Notes: generated from the letters alone by a model not told the origin. A DNA stretch of 64,000 bases from Sphingomonas_D zeicaulis (GCF_050433225.1 NZ_JBNPXQ010000001.1:1426001-1490000), one strand, 5' to 3'. Numbered from the stretch's first letter, positions 25,532 to 35,084 are shown. A program made the numbers and translations.

Positions 25532-26284
25532 TCATCCTGCATGCGGATCGAGCGGCACGCGCGCCCAGCACAGCATCACCACCCGCCGCGCGCCGGCGCG
25601 CTTGAGGACGCTTGCGCACGCATTCGCCGTAGCACCGCTGGTATGGACATCGTCGATCAGCAGCACGGCGCGCCCTGCCACCGCGGCACGCGGCCAGCGT
25701 GGCCCCAGCATGATCGCGCCGGACAAAACCCGCTTCCGCGCCGCCCGTCCCATGCCCTTCATCATCGGCGTCGCCCGCTTGCGATGGAGCAGGTCGAGCG
25801 CGACTGGGTGACCACTCGCACGCGCAACCGCCGTCGCGATCAGAGCAGACTGGTTGAAGCCGCGCGACCAGATGCGCCAGCGATGCAGCGGCACCGGCGC
25901 CAGCAGCCAATCTTCGTCAGCAGGCACCAGGCGCCGCGCGAGCCCCGCGATCAGCCCTGCCAGACCAACGCGCCGGCCATGTTTGAGCTTGATCGCGATC
26001 GTCTGCGCGACATCGCCATAGGCGACCACCGCACGGACCCAGTCGTGGCGCGGCGGCTCGGCCATGCAGGGCGCACACAGGCTCCCCTCCGGCTGGGCAT
26101 CCTCGAACGGCGCGCCGCAGGTCGCGCAGCCGCTGTCCGGATCGAGGAAATCGAGCTTCGCCCAGCAATCCCCGCACAGGCTCAGCGAATCGGTGACGAT
26201 CACGCCGCACACGGGGCAGCGCGGCGGCAGCGCGAAATCGAGCGCCGCGCGGAACGGCGCGCTGAGGTGGGCGGTGCTGATCAC
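25532..26284 (-). CDS. comF: ComF-family phosphoribosyltransferase-like protein
   Basis: About 250 residues. The N-terminal zinc-ribbon has paired Cys (PPRCPVCGVI, LCGDCW, GCATCGAPF, CAPC). The C-terminal PRT domain ends with the PRPP-binding motif VLLIDDVHTSGATANAC. ComF homologues are linked to DNA uptake and processing. The start is taken as GTG 26284 with AGGAAG directly before it; no ATG is available near the conserved N-terminus. Divergent from the methyltransferase gene over 43 bp. Confidence 0.88.
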   Translation of the reverse strand: MISTAHLSAPFRAALDFALPPRCPVCGVIVTDSLSLCGDCWAKLDFLDPDSGCATCGAPFEDAQPEGSLCAPCMAEPPRHDWVRAVVAYGDVAQTIAIKLKHGRRVGLAGLIAGLARRLVPADEDWLLAPVPLHRWRIWSRGFNQSALIATAVARASGHPVALDLLHRKRATPMMKGMGRAARKRVLSGAIMLGPRWPRAAVAGRAVLLIDDVHTSGATANACASVLKRAGARRVVMLCWARVPLDPHAG

Positions 26285-26327
26285 CTTCCTCTTGTTCCCG
26301 CGCGCCGCGCCCGGCACAAGCCGCGGC

Positions 26328-27185
26328 GTGAGTACCGATCCCGAAATCTTCGATCGCGCGCTGTGGCGCCGCCGCCGCGACCGCGCCTTGCCCCGTTTCG
26401 CCGAGCATGACTTCCTGTTCGAACGGATGGCGGCAGATATCGAGGACCGGCTGGACTTCGTCAGCCGCAGCTTCACCCGCGCGCTCGACCTCGGCACAGC
26501 CGATGGCCGTCTCGCCGCCCGCCTGCGCGCGCGCGGCATTCCGACCATCGCCTGCGATCCCGGCTTCGCCGCGGCCAGGGCGGCGGGCGGCGTCCAGTGC
26601 GACGCGGACCGCCTGCCCTTCGCTGACGGCAGTTTCGACCTAATCGTCTCCGTCGGGCTGCTCGACGGCATCAACGACCTGCCCGGCGCACTCACGCTGG
26701 CACGGCGAGCGCTCAAGCCCGACGGCCTGTTCCTCGCCGCCTTCTGCGGCGCCGGCACGCTCGGCACCTTGCGCAGCGGCCTGCTGAGCGGCGACGGCGG
26801 GCCGGCAGCGGCGCGCATCCATCCGCAGATCGACGTGCGTGCCGCTGGCGACCTGCTCTCGCGCGCGGGTTTCGCGATGCCCGTCACCGATACCGACCGG
26901 GTGACGGTGCGCTACAGCTCACCGCTTGCGCTGATGCATGACTTGCGCGGCATGGCGGCGACCAACCGGCTGCGTGATCGCGCCCCGTCGCTGTCGCGCA
27001 CCGATCTCGCCGCGCTGTTCGCCTATGCCGCCAATGCCGCGGACGCGGACGGCAAGATCGCCGAGCGGTTCGACATCGTCCATCTCTCCGGCTGGGCACC
27101 CGCCGAATCGCAGCCGAAGCCCGCGCGACGCGGCAGCGGCCGGGTCTCGCTCGCGGATGCGCTCAAGCCGAAACCGTCAGAGTAA
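26328..27185 (+). CDS. SAM-dependent methyltransferase (BioC/NDUFAF5-like)
   Basis: 285 residues. Class I SAM-binding motif ALDLGTADGRLAARL is at about 52-66, followed by the acidic post-I region, FADGSFDLIVSVGLL (motif II) and the LKPDGLFLAAFCG strand. The opening FDRALWRRRRDRALPRF and the overall form resemble alphaproteobacterial relatives of NDUFAF5 and BioC. GTG 26328 is used because the preceding bases belong to the divergent comF promoter. No biotin gene other than bioB (35 kb away) is present, so a BioC role is not assured. Overlaps mutT by nine bases, tail to tail. Confidence 0.8.
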   Translation: MSTDPEIFDRALWRRRRDRALPRFAEHDFLFERMAADIEDRLDFVSRSFTRALDLGTADGRLAARLRARGIPTIACDPGFAAARAAGGVQCDADRLPFADGSFDLIVSVGLLDGINDLPGALTLARRALKPDGLFLAAFCGAGTLGTLRSGLLSGDGGPAAARIHPQIDVRAAGDLLSRAGFAMPVTDTDRVTVRYSSPLALMHDLRGMAATNRLRDRAPSLSRTDLAALFAYAANAADADGKIAERFDIVHLSGWAPAESQPKPARRGSGRVSLADALKPKPSE

Positions 27186-27587
27186 CGCGTCGAGCAGCCC
27201 GATCAGCGGCAGGTCCGCCGGCGGCATCTCCAGCCCGTACAACTCCGGCGTGCGCACCCATGCGAGGGAGCTGGCGGCGAGCGCCTGCGGCGTGCCGGAC
27301 CATTTTCGGCAGACATAGAGCAGCAGCAGCAGGTGCCGGTCGCCCAGCGCCTCGCTGGCGAAGCAGGCGGGGGCCAGGCAGGCAGTCTCGACATCGATCG
27401 CGAGTTCCTCGTGCAGTTCGCGCACGAGCGCCGCCTCCGGCGTCTCGCCCGGCGCCAGCTTGCCGCCCGGAAATTCCCAGAGGCCGGCCATCGGCTTGCC
27501 CTCCGGCCGCTTCTGCACGAGGACGCGCCCGTCGCCGTCGACGAGCGCCACCGCCACCACGATCAGCGGCTCGCGCGCCGCCGTCAT
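27177..27587 (-). CDS. mutT: NUDIX hydrolase, MutT-like (8-oxo-dGTP diphosphatase type)
   Basis: 136 residues with a full Nudix box (GGKLAPGETPEAALVRELHEEL, fitting GX5EX7REUXEE) at about 41-62 and the MutT-like opening VVAVALVDGDGRVLVQKRP. It is expected to hydrolyse oxidised dGTP and so prevent A:T to C:G mutation. The length fits MutT; other Nudix substrates are possible. ATG overlaps the protease gene stop by four bases. Confidence 0.87.
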   Translation of the reverse strand: MTAAREPLIVVAVALVDGDGRVLVQKRPEGKPMAGLWEFPGGKLAPGETPEAALVRELHEELAIDVETACLAPACFASEALGDRHLLLLLYVCRKWSGTPQALAASSLAWVRTPELYGLEMPPADLPLIGLLDALL

Positions 27588-29053
27588 CCGTAGACGATCA
27601 GCTTCACGCGCTGGCCGACGCGCAGCGGGCGATTCGCCGGCTGCGCGTTGAGCGTGAGGAAGCGGTCGAGCTGCCCGTCCGAATAGGCCATGCGGCGCGC
27701 GAGGCTGGCGCTGCTATCACCCGCCTTCACCGTAACGACGCTGATCCGGCGCGGGCGGACGCCCTTGGCCTCCGCCTCACTCATCCGCCGCAGGCTCTGG
27801 AACATCGCATTGAACGGGTTGCTGTTGCCTACCGGGGTCAGCGTGACGAAATGATAGGCGCTCGACGTGCCGAAACGATAGGCGACGACAGTGACGTCGA
27901 CCTGCCCCGAATTGGTATTGGCCTGCGCGCTGGCGAAGGACACCGGAATTCCATTGATCGTCGTGCGCTGCGGCGTGCCATAGTTGATCCGGCCGCCCTG
28001 CCCGGCAAGACCCTGGAACACGGCGCCGATATAGGCGTCCATATCTCCCGAGAAGCGCCCCGAACTGAACTGCGCCTGCCCGCCACTGCCCGCGATCGAC
28101 ACCGATTGCGTGCCGTTGGACATGGTGAAGCCCTGCGGAATCGAGAACATCAGCCGCAGATCGGGATGGCGAAAGGTGCGGCCCTCGATCACGCCCTGCC
28201 GCGGATCATCGTCATAGAGCGTGCCGTCGAGCGCGGTCAGATAGGCGTCGCGGTTGCGCACCGTGCTGCGCGATCCCGTCGCCTTCGCCTGCTGCAGCGC
28301 GCGCTGCACGCGTGAGGCGGGGTCGGGGTGCGTGCTCGCCCAAGTGGGCACCGAGCGCGCAGGCACCCGGCCGAGCTTCTGGTCGAGCGCCGATTGCGCG
28401 GCGAGCGAGGCCAGCATCGTCGACGAGGCGGTCGGATCATAGCCGGCGGAGACGAGATAGCGCACGCCGAGATCGTCGGCCTCATATTCCTGGCTGCGCG
28501 AATAGCCGAGCACCCAGAGCTGCGCGCCGGTGCCCAGCACCTGCTGCGCCATCCGCGCGATCTCGTCGGATCCGGTCAGCAGCCCCGCCCCCAAGGTACC
28601 GAGCAAGGTGCCGAGCGTGCCGAGGCTCTGCTGCTGATTGCGCTTCGCCGCGTGGCGCGCCGCGACATGGCCTACCTCATGCCCCATTACCGAAGCGAGC
28701 TCGGCCTCGTCATTGATCAGGCCGGTGAGCTGCCGGGTGATGTAGACATAGCCGCCGGGAATCGCGAACGCGTTGTTCACCGGCGAATTGAGCAATGTGA
28801 CGGTGAAATCGCCCTGGCTGTTCGACAGGCCCGACTGCACCGCGATCTTACGACCGATGCGCGTCACATAGGCCGCCTGCGGCGCGTTGTAGGCACCGCC
28901 GAACTCGGCGAGCATCTTCGGATGCTCCTGCGAGCCAAGCTGCTTGTCTGCCTGCGAAATCGACACCGCACGGCCCGACTGCGAAGCGACGGGCACCGCC
29001 GCCGCCGAGCCGAGCAATGCGAGGAACGCCGCCGCCTTGAAAGCCCTGGTCAC
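27584..29053 (-). CDS. M48-family metalloprotease with C-terminal LysM-like domain
   Basis: 489 residues. A signal peptide is evident (residues 1-24, AAAFLALLGSAAAVPVASQS). The zinc site HEVGH is at 125-129, with the third ligand Glu in QEYEADDLGVRYL. A middle domain of about 200 residues precedes a LysM-like end (VTVKAGDSSASLARRM and LRVGQRVKLIVYG). This is the BepA/YfgC-like group of periplasmic proteases that oversee outer-membrane protein assembly; LysM would hold it at the murein. BepA usually has TPRs, absent here. 79 bp separate it from accA. Confidence 0.88.
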   Translation of the reverse strand: MTRAFKAAAFLALLGSAAAVPVASQSGRAVSISQADKQLGSQEHPKMLAEFGGAYNAPQAAYVTRIGRKIAVQSGLSNSQGDFTVTLLNSPVNNAFAIPGGYVYITRQLTGLINDEAELASVMGHEVGHVAARHAAKRNQQQSLGTLGTLLGTLGAGLLTGSDEIARMAQQVLGTGAQLWVLGYSRSQEYEADDLGVRYLVSAGYDPTASSTMLASLAAQSALDQKLGRVPARSVPTWASTHPDPASRVQRALQQAKATGSRSTVRNRDAYLTALDGTLYDDDPRQGVIEGRTFRHPDLRLMFSIPQGFTMSNGTQSVSIAGSGGQAQFSSGRFSGDMDAYIGAVFQGLAGQGGRINYGTPQRTTINGIPVSFASAQANTNSGQVDVTVVAYRFGTSSAYHFVTLTPVGNSNPFNAMFQSLRRMSEAEAKGVRPRRISVVTVKAGDSSASLARRMAYSDGQLDRFLTLNAQPANRPLRVGQRVKLIVYG

Positions 29054-29132
29054 TTACGCCTCCCTACTTCCGGTCGGCCGCTTTTGGCGGGCCGGAAGCG
29101 TGGCGGCAAGGCCGGTCAGCGCCGCGCTGCGA

Positions 29133-30080
29133 TCAGACGCCGCCGATCTCGAGATATTTCGTCCGGCGCTGCTTGCGCAGGCCGGCCGCGTCGAGCGTGC
29201 CGAGCGAGTCCAACGCCCCGCCGATCGCGTTGCCTAGCGCGGCGATCGCCGCCGCCGGATCGCGATGCGCACCGCCCGCGGGCTCCGGCACAATCTCGTC
29301 GATCACGCCCAGACCCTTCAGGTCAGCGGCGGTCACCTTCATCGCCTCTGCCGCATCGGCCGCGCGATCGGCGGTGCGCCACAGAATCGAGGCGCAGCCC
29401 TCGGGCGAGATTACCGAATAGACGGCATGTTCGAACATCAGCACGCTGTTGGCCGCGGCCAGCGCGATCGCGCCGCCCGAGCCGCCCTCGCCGACGATCG
29501 CGGCGACCAGCGGCACGCCTAGCGACAGGCAGGTCTCGGTCGACCGCGCGATCGCTTCAGCCTGGCCGCGCTCTTCGGCCTGAACGCCCGGGAACGCGCC
29601 CGACGTGTCGACCAAGGTCACCACCGGCAGGCGGAAACGGTCGGCAAGCTCCATGAGGCGAATCGCCTTGCGATAGCCTTCGGGCTTGCCCATCCCGAAA
29701 TTATGCTTGAGCCGCGACGCGGTATCATCGCCTTTCTCATGGCCGATCACGACGACGCGGCGGCCGCCCAGACGCCCCAGGCCACCCAGGATTGCCTGGT
29801 CGTCGGCGAAGGCGCGGTCGCCCGCCAGCGGCACATAATCCTCGATCATTCCCGCCAGATAATGCCGGAAATGCGGGCGTTCGGGGTGCCGCGCGACCTG
29901 CGTTTTCTGCCACGGGGTCAGTTTCGCATAGGTGTCGCGCAGCAGGCGGTCTGACTTTGCCTCGAGCTTGGCAATCTCGCCGGCAATGTCTAGCGATCCC
30001 GCCTCGGCGGTTTCGCGGAGTTCGGAGACGCGCGCCTGTAATTCGGCGACCGGCTTTTCGAAGTCGAGGAAGCTGGGCAT
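29133..30080 (-). CDS. accA: Acetyl-CoA carboxylase carboxyltransferase subunit alpha
   Basis: 315 residues, the standard AccA length. With AccD it transfers the carboxyl group from biotin-AccB to acetyl-CoA, making malonyl-CoA for fatty acids. Family motifs PHFRHYLAGMIEDYVPLAGD, GRRVVVIGHEKGDD, DTSGAFPGVQAEERGQ and GEGGSGGAIALA are all present. The partner accD is not in the window. It begins 11 bases after xerD and is probably in one transcript with it. Confidence 0.95.
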   Translation of the reverse strand: MPSFLDFEKPVAELQARVSELRETAEAGSLDIAGEIAKLEAKSDRLLRDTYAKLTPWQKTQVARHPERPHFRHYLAGMIEDYVPLAGDRAFADDQAILGGLGRLGGRRVVVIGHEKGDDTASRLKHNFGMGKPEGYRKAIRLMELADRFRLPVVTLVDTSGAFPGVQAEERGQAEAIARSTETCLSLGVPLVAAIVGEGGSGGAIALAAANSVLMFEHAVYSVISPEGCASILWRTADRAADAAEAMKVTAADLKGLGVIDEIVPEPAGGAHRDPAAAIAALGNAIGGALDSLGTLDAAGLRKQRRTKYLEIGGV

Positions 30081-30091
30081 GGCGGCGGCAG

Positions 30092-31033
30092 TTAGGCGTG
30101 CGGTGTGCCCGCGTCAACGCGGGTCGCACGTGCCGGGGGCGTATCCGCGAGCGGATGGCGGCTGTTGACGAGTTCGACGAGGCGCCGGCTGTCGACATGC
30201 GTATAGATTTCGGTGGTCGCGATGTCGGCGTGGCCGAGCAATGTCTGCACCGCGCGCAGGTCGGCGCCACCTTCCAGAAGATGGGTCGCGAAGGCGTGGC
30301 GCAGCACATGCGGACTGACCCGCGTCGGATCGATGCCGGCGTTCACCGCCAGCGCGCGAATCAGTTGATAGAGCCGCACGCGGCTGAGATGCGTGCGCCC
30401 GGAAGGGAATAGCCAAATGCTGTCCGGCGGCACATGCCGCTTCCATGCCGCCACCGCGGCACGCGCGCGATCGGAGATCGGCACCAGCCGCTCGCGCCCG
30501 CCCTTGCCGCGCAGGATCAGGAAAGGCCGATCTCCGGTCACGGTTCGCGCCGGCAGCGAGACCAGTTCGGTCGCGCGCAGCCCCGATCCGTAGAGCAGTT
30601 CGACCAGCGCGGCGAGGCGGAGATCCAGCGGCGACACCGGATCGAGCGCCAATCGCCGGGAGATCTCGGCGAACAGCCGGTCGACCTCGCCATGGCCGAG
30701 GATCTTGGGCAAGGGTCGCCGGGTGACGGGCCGCGGCAGCGCCGGCGATGGGTCGTCGCCGCGCAGCCCCTCGTCGTGCAGGAAGGCGAAGAACCGGCGT
30801 AGCGCCGCCGCCTTGCGCGCGACCGTCGATGCGGCGAGCGGCATCCAGGCCTCGCCGAGCTTTTCGAGTTCGTCCTTGCCCGCCCCGGCCAGCGCGCCTT
30901 CCAGCACCGCCGACGCGCCGTTGAGATCGGTGCGATAGGCATCCAGCGTGTTGCGCGCAGCGCCGGCTTCGGCCGCCATCATCTCCAGAAACCGGTCGAT
31001 GAGACGGATATCCTCGCCGGCCGCCGCGATCAT
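30092..31033 (-). CDS. xerD: Tyrosine recombinase XerD
   Basis: 313 residues. The N-terminal SAM-like DNA-binding domain (FLEMMAAEAGAARNTLDAYR) is followed by the catalytic domain with Arg in GSGLRATELV, Lys in RGKGGRER, the HVLRHAFATH box, and the nucleophilic Tyr in TTEIYTHVD. With XerC it resolves chromosome dimers at dif. It is a housekeeping copy, not an island integrase. ATG 31033 overlaps the stop of the preceding gene (ATGA). Confidence 0.93.
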   Translation of the reverse strand: MIAAAGEDIRLIDRFLEMMAAEAGAARNTLDAYRTDLNGASAVLEGALAGAGKDELEKLGEAWMPLAASTVARKAAALRRFFAFLHDEGLRGDDPSPALPRPVTRRPLPKILGHGEVDRLFAEISRRLALDPVSPLDLRLAALVELLYGSGLRATELVSLPARTVTGDRPFLILRGKGGRERLVPISDRARAAVAAWKRHVPPDSIWLFPSGRTHLSRVRLYQLIRALAVNAGIDPTRVSPHVLRHAFATHLLEGGADLRAVQTLLGHADIATTEIYTHVDSRRLVELVNSRHPLADTPPARATRVDAGTPHA

Positions 31034-32859
31034 GTGCGCATCATCGCCTCGGCCGCGATCATCCGCGCCTCGGGCTCGCGCCCCACCCGTCGGAGGGCCG
31101 CGACGATGTGATAGAGATGCTGCGCAGGCACGCGTTCCCACCGGCCGGTCTGCATGCCGACCGCGGCGAGCACCGCGACGGTGCCGCCGCGCCCGGCATT
31201 GGCGGCATCGACGATCGCTCGCGTCCAACGGTCGGTCGCGTTGAGCGGCACGCCGAGATCGCGAGAGAGCCGGTCGATATCGCCCTGCGGCAGCCGCCCC
31301 AGCGCCGCCAGCCCGGCGAACAGCAGCTGCGCGCGCGGCGAGCCTTGTGCGCGGCCCGCAAACGCATTCACCCGCGCCGCATCGACCCGCACCGTCGGCC
31401 GTGGCGTGCCGACCGCGAGCATGGCCCAGGCGGCATCGGCATCGGCCGCGCTCATCGCATCGACCGTCGCGCCCCAGCGCGCCGCCTGCACATCGAGCCC
31501 GGCGGTCAGCATCGATCCGATCAGATCCGCGGCATCGTCCGCATAGGCGGCATCAACCGGGATCCGCGCCGCGGCCCGCGCGGTGAGGATGTGGCGCGCG
31601 AACTTCGTGTTGGGATCGGCGCTGCCGTCCCAGATCGAGCGCAGCGCGGAGACGCGGCCGGCGACATCGTCGCTATGGGCGAGGCGCAGCAGGTCGGGCA
31701 GGCTGCCCGAAAACTCGCTTGAATCCATTGCCTCGCCGACCGAACCATAGAGATCGACGAGCGCGGCGCTCGAAAGAACGCCAAGCGTCGCGGCGATATC
31801 CCCCGGTGCGGCGCGCGCCGCGGGTGACAGCATCGGCGCACGAACCTGCCAGGCGCGCGCGTGCAGCGGCATCGTCGCTATCAGGTTCTGCGGGATATCG
31901 ACCGCGACGGCGGACGCGAGTCCATAGCGCCACGTCGTCATCCGATCGATGCCGGCCCATTCGATCGTGGTCGATCGCCTTGAATTGGCCCCCGCCCCCA
32001 CGACCTTCTCGGCCAAGGTCAGATCCACGCCGCGCGCACGACCGCGGCGGCGTATATTCTCGACGATCGCTGCGGCCGGGCCTGACTCTCCTGCCATCGC
32101 AGAACACATTGCGCGCGCCAGCGGCCAGGCCGGCTTGCCGCTGTGCCGTTCACCCGGCTCGGCGATTCGGCACATGCCCGCCGGGTCGCCGATCGCAAGC
32201 GAGGATTGCATCGCGACACCGTAGAGGCGCGGGGTGAAACGGTCGGTGTCGACGCTCTGCACGAGCATGCGCGCGGCATCCGCCTCTCCCATGCGCAGCA
32301 GCAGCCAGGCGCGCGCAGCCACCCAATCGGCCCCGTCGACACCCGCCGGCGTGGTCGATTCGCCCAGCAGGGCGCGGCGCAGCACGATCGAGGTCCAGCG
32401 CGACGGCAGTGGCGCGTCGAGCCGGTCGAGCAAGGTCACCAGCACGCGGCCATCGGTGCCGGCAAAGGCATTGCGGCCGAACCCGCCCTCGGTCGGCGAA
32501 ATCACACCGACAGCGGCGGTCGAACGGCGCAACGCAGGCGGCAGATCATAGACTTCCGGCACGACGGCCGCCGCATCGGCGACGTTGCCCATCTCGTCGT
32601 CGCCATCGCCTTCCGCTTCGGTGAGCGTGACCGGTGGCGGCGGCAAGGGCGTCGATGTGGCGGAAGGCGGCAACAGATCCTGCGGCGCGCGCGCACGCGG
32701 CGACGCGGAGGGCGTCGGAGACGGTGCGGGCACGGGATCGCCGAAGCCGGGCGGCAGCAGCGATTCGGGCGCGCTCTGGCTCAATACCGGCGCCGCGATT
32801 GCGGCGGTGGCAAGCAGGCCGGCGATGATCCAGGCCGGCTTACTTCCCAAGCTTGTCAC
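31030..32859 (-). CDS. Exported conserved protein of unknown function (609 aa)
   Basis: 609 residues from GTG 32859. A signal peptide or anchor occupies about 8-27 (AWIIAGLLATAAIAAPVLSQ). A long Pro/Ser/Thr linker follows (about 30-85), and then some 500 residues of almost purely helical, Ala-rich sequence suggesting alpha-solenoid repeats (WVAARAWLLLRMGEADAARM, ADAAWAMLAVG). No catalytic motif stands out. It overlaps the 45-residue membrane protein upstream by 20 bp and xerD downstream by 4 bp. I know no function; it looks like a lineage-conserved envelope protein. Confidence 0.75.
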   Translation of the reverse strand: MTSLGSKPAWIIAGLLATAAIAAPVLSQSAPESLLPPGFGDPVPAPSPTPSASPRARAPQDLLPPSATSTPLPPPPVTLTEAEGDGDDEMGNVADAAAVVPEVYDLPPALRRSTAAVGVISPTEGGFGRNAFAGTDGRVLVTLLDRLDAPLPSRWTSIVLRRALLGESTTPAGVDGADWVAARAWLLLRMGEADAARMLVQSVDTDRFTPRLYGVAMQSSLAIGDPAGMCRIAEPGERHSGKPAWPLARAMCSAMAGESGPAAAIVENIRRRGRARGVDLTLAEKVVGAGANSRRSTTIEWAGIDRMTTWRYGLASAVAVDIPQNLIATMPLHARAWQVRAPMLSPAARAAPGDIAATLGVLSSAALVDLYGSVGEAMDSSEFSGSLPDLLRLAHSDDVAGRVSALRSIWDGSADPNTKFARHILTARAAARIPVDAAYADDAADLIGSMLTAGLDVQAARWGATVDAMSAADADAAWAMLAVGTPRPTVRVDAARVNAFAGRAQGSPRAQLLFAGLAALGRLPQGDIDRLSRDLGVPLNATDRWTRAIVDAANAGRGGTVAVLAAVGMQTGRWERVPAQHLYHIVAALRRVGREPEARMIAAEAMMRT

Positions 32860-32977
32860 CAGGCACGACCTTCTCGACGCGCGTCTGCGGCTTTTCGGTG
32901 TCCAGGGTCGAAAGGAACCACAGACCGCCGCCGACGATCAGGACGAGAAGGATGAGGATGGTGATCAGACGCGTCAC
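32840..32977 (-). CDS. Small single-pass membrane protein (45 aa)
   Basis: 45 residues. Membrane segment at about 6-23 (ITILILLVLIVGGGLWFLS) with a charged C-terminus (EKVVPGDKLGK). GTG 32977 is preceded by GGGAG six bases upstream. Its last 20 bases overlap the start of the 609-residue gene in another frame, pointing to translational coupling. The product probably faces the periplasm with its short tail. Unknown function. Confidence 0.6.
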   Translation of the reverse strand: MTRLITILILLVLIVGGGLWFLSTLDTEKPQTRVEKVVPGDKLGK

Positions 32978-33069
32978 GAGAACTCCCTGGGGGCCCGATC
33001 CCGACCGCCGGTGCCCATTGCGACGCGCTTTTGCCCGATCGCCCCGGCTTATGTATAGCCCCCGCCGCA

Positions 33070-33621
33070 ATGCTCGGAAACACAGTCACTCCCCCGGCCG
33101 CACCCTTGCCTCGTGTCGACAGGCCGATCGTGCTCGTCGGGCTGATGGGCGTGGGCAAATCGACGGTCGGCAAGCGCCTCGCCGCACGGCTCGAGCTGCC
33201 GTTCGTCGATGCCGATCATGAGATCGAACGCGCCGCGGACATGACGATCACCGAGATGTTCGCGCGCTACGGCGAATCCGCGTTCCGCGATGGCGAACGT
33301 CGGGTGATCGCCCGTCTGATCGATGGCACGCCCAAGGTGATCGCAACCGGCGGCGGCGCGTTCATGGCCGATGCCACCCGCGCCCTGATCCTCGAACATG
33401 CGATTTCGGTGTGGCTCGATGCCGATATCGATGTGCTCGCCGAGCGCGTCGGTCGCCGCGACGACCGGCCTCTGCTCAAGGACAAGGATCCGCAGGTCGT
33501 GCTGCGCGAACTCGCCGCCGTCCGCAATCCGGTCTACGCGCAGGCGGCGATCCACATCCATAGCAAGCCGCAGCCGCACGATCACGCCGTCAACGCCATA
33601 CTGGATGCCCTTCGCCGATGA
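33070..33621 (+). CDS. aroK: Shikimate kinase
   Basis: 183 residues. Walker A GLMGVGKST is at 24-32, the shikimate-binding VDADHEIER follows, then FRDGERRVIARL and the IATGGGAFM loop. It phosphorylates shikimate at O3. ATG 33070 is the most conservative start. It overlaps aroB by four bases (ATGA), the usual aroKB pairing, and is divergent from the 45-residue membrane protein. Confidence 0.94.
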   Translation: MLGNTVTPPAAPLPRVDRPIVLVGLMGVGKSTVGKRLAARLELPFVDADHEIERAADMTITEMFARYGESAFRDGERRVIARLIDGTPKVIATGGGAFMADATRALILEHAISVWLDADIDVLAERVGRRDDRPLLKDKDPQVVLRELAAVRNPVYAQAAIHIHSKPQPHDHAVNAILDALRR

Positions 33622-34721
33622 CCCTCGTTCCCGTCGCCCTCGGCGATCGCAGCTATGACATCCTGATCGAAGCCGGCGCGATCGACCGCGCGGCCGAATT
33701 GCTGACGCCCTGGCAGCGCGGCCGCCGCTGGATCGTGGTCACCGAAGAGAATGTGCACCATCACCAGTTCGGCCGGCTCGAGGCAGCGCTGGCCGCCGCG
33801 GGCGTCCGCATCGAGCGGATCGTGCTGCCGCCGGGCGAAGGCACCAAAAACTGGGACATCCTGCGCAGCCTTACCGAACAGCTCTTGGCGCTGGAGGTCG
33901 AGCGCTCCGAATCGATCATCGCGCTGGGCGGCGGCGTGATCGGCGATCTCGTGGGTTTCGCAGCGTCGATCGTGAAGCGCGGCTGCGACTTCATCCAGAT
34001 CCCGACCACCTTGCTCTCGCAGGTCGACTCGTCGGTGGGCGGCAAGACCGCGATCAACAGCGCGCATGGCAAGAATCTGGTCGGCGCCTTCCATCAGCCG
34101 CGCTTCGTGCTGATCGATCCGACCGTGCTCGACACGCTGCCCCGCCGCGAGGTTGCCGCCGGCTATGCCGAGGTCGTCAAATATGGCCTGCTCGGCGATT
34201 TCGACTTCTATCAGTGGTGCGAGGCGAACAGCGCCGCGTTGCTCGCCGGCGATGCCGATGCGCGTGCCTATGCGATCGAAATGAGCGTACGTGCAAAGGC
34301 CCGCATCGTCGCTGCGGACGAGCGCGAGACCGCGGATCACCGCGCGCTGCTCAACCTCGGCCACACCTTCGGCCACGCACTCGAAGCCGAGACCGGCTAT
34401 TCGGACCGGCTGCTGCATGGCGAGGCGGTTGCCGCCGGCATGGCGCTGGCGTTCCGCTATTCCGCGCGTCGCGGGCTGTGCGAGGCGCAGGATGCCGGCC
34501 GGGTCGCAGCCCACCTGCGCGCCGCCGGGCTGCCGCAGGGCCTGGCGGACGCCGGCGTGTCGGCGTCGGGCGCGGTCCTGGCTGGCCATATGGCGCACGA
34601 CAAGAAGAAGAGCGGCGGCCGCGTGCCCTTCATCCTCGCACGCGGCATCGGTGCCGCGTTCGTCGACAAGCAGGTCGAACTCACCGACGTGGCCGACTTC
34701 CTCGACGCGGAGCCGCGCTGA
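33618..34721 (+). CDS. aroB: 3-dehydroquinate synthase
   Basis: 367 residues. It converts DAHP to 3-dehydroquinate using NAD and a divalent metal. NAD site GGGVIGDLVGFAAS, substrate loop TTLLSQVDSSVGGKTAIN and metal ligands in HTFGHALE and the LHGEAVAAGM helix are all present. Translationally coupled to aroK. It ends 15 bp before the convergent DUF423 gene with no evident terminator between. Confidence 0.95.
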   Translation: MTLVPVALGDRSYDILIEAGAIDRAAELLTPWQRGRRWIVVTEENVHHHQFGRLEAALAAAGVRIERIVLPPGEGTKNWDILRSLTEQLLALEVERSESIIALGGGVIGDLVGFAASIVKRGCDFIQIPTTLLSQVDSSVGGKTAINSAHGKNLVGAFHQPRFVLIDPTVLDTLPRREVAAGYAEVVKYGLLGDFDFYQWCEANSAALLAGDADARAYAIEMSVRAKARIVAADERETADHRALLNLGHTFGHALEAETGYSDRLLHGEAVAAGMALAFRYSARRGLCEAQDAGRVAAHLRAAGLPQGLADAGVSASGAVLAGHMAHDKKKSGGRVPFILARGIGAAFVDKQVELTDVADFLDAEPR

Positions 34722-34736
34722 CCGGCGCCCTGCCGC

Positions 34737-35084
34737 TCAGCGCCTGAACGGCCGCAGCCCCAGCCAGATCCAGCCGGCGATCATCAGTACGCCGCCGATC
34801 GGCGTGACCATCCCCAGCCAGCGCGGCCCGGCGAACGCCATCGCATAGAGCGTGCCGGCGAAGATCAGCGATCCCGCCATCAGCAACGCCGAGGGGCCCC
34901 GCGCCACGATCCGTCCCGTCATCGCCGCCACCGCAACGGCGTGGACGAGTTGATAGAGCCCGCCGGTCTTCAGCCATTCCGCCGGCTGCCCGGTCACGCC
35001 ATGCGCGCCGAACGCGCCCGCCGCGATCGCCACCGCAGCGCTGAACGCCGCGAAGGCCAACATCGGATCACGCCTGGCAATCAT
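34737..35084 (-). CDS. DUF423 family membrane protein
   Basis: 115 residues with four membrane segments filling most of the chain (LAFAAFSAAVAIAAGAFGAHG is the family's signature opening; the rest follow at about 40-110). DUF423 proteins are small inner-membrane proteins without assigned activity. Last gene of the radA-cvpA-NifU-kefB run; ATG overlaps the antiporter stop (ATGA). Confidence 0.88.
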   Translation of the reverse strand: MIARRDPMLAFAAFSAAVAIAAGAFGAHGVTGQPAEWLKTGGLYQLVHAVAVAAMTGRIVARGPSALLMAGSLIFAGTLYAMAFAGPRWLGMVTPIGGVLMIAGWIWLGLRPFRR

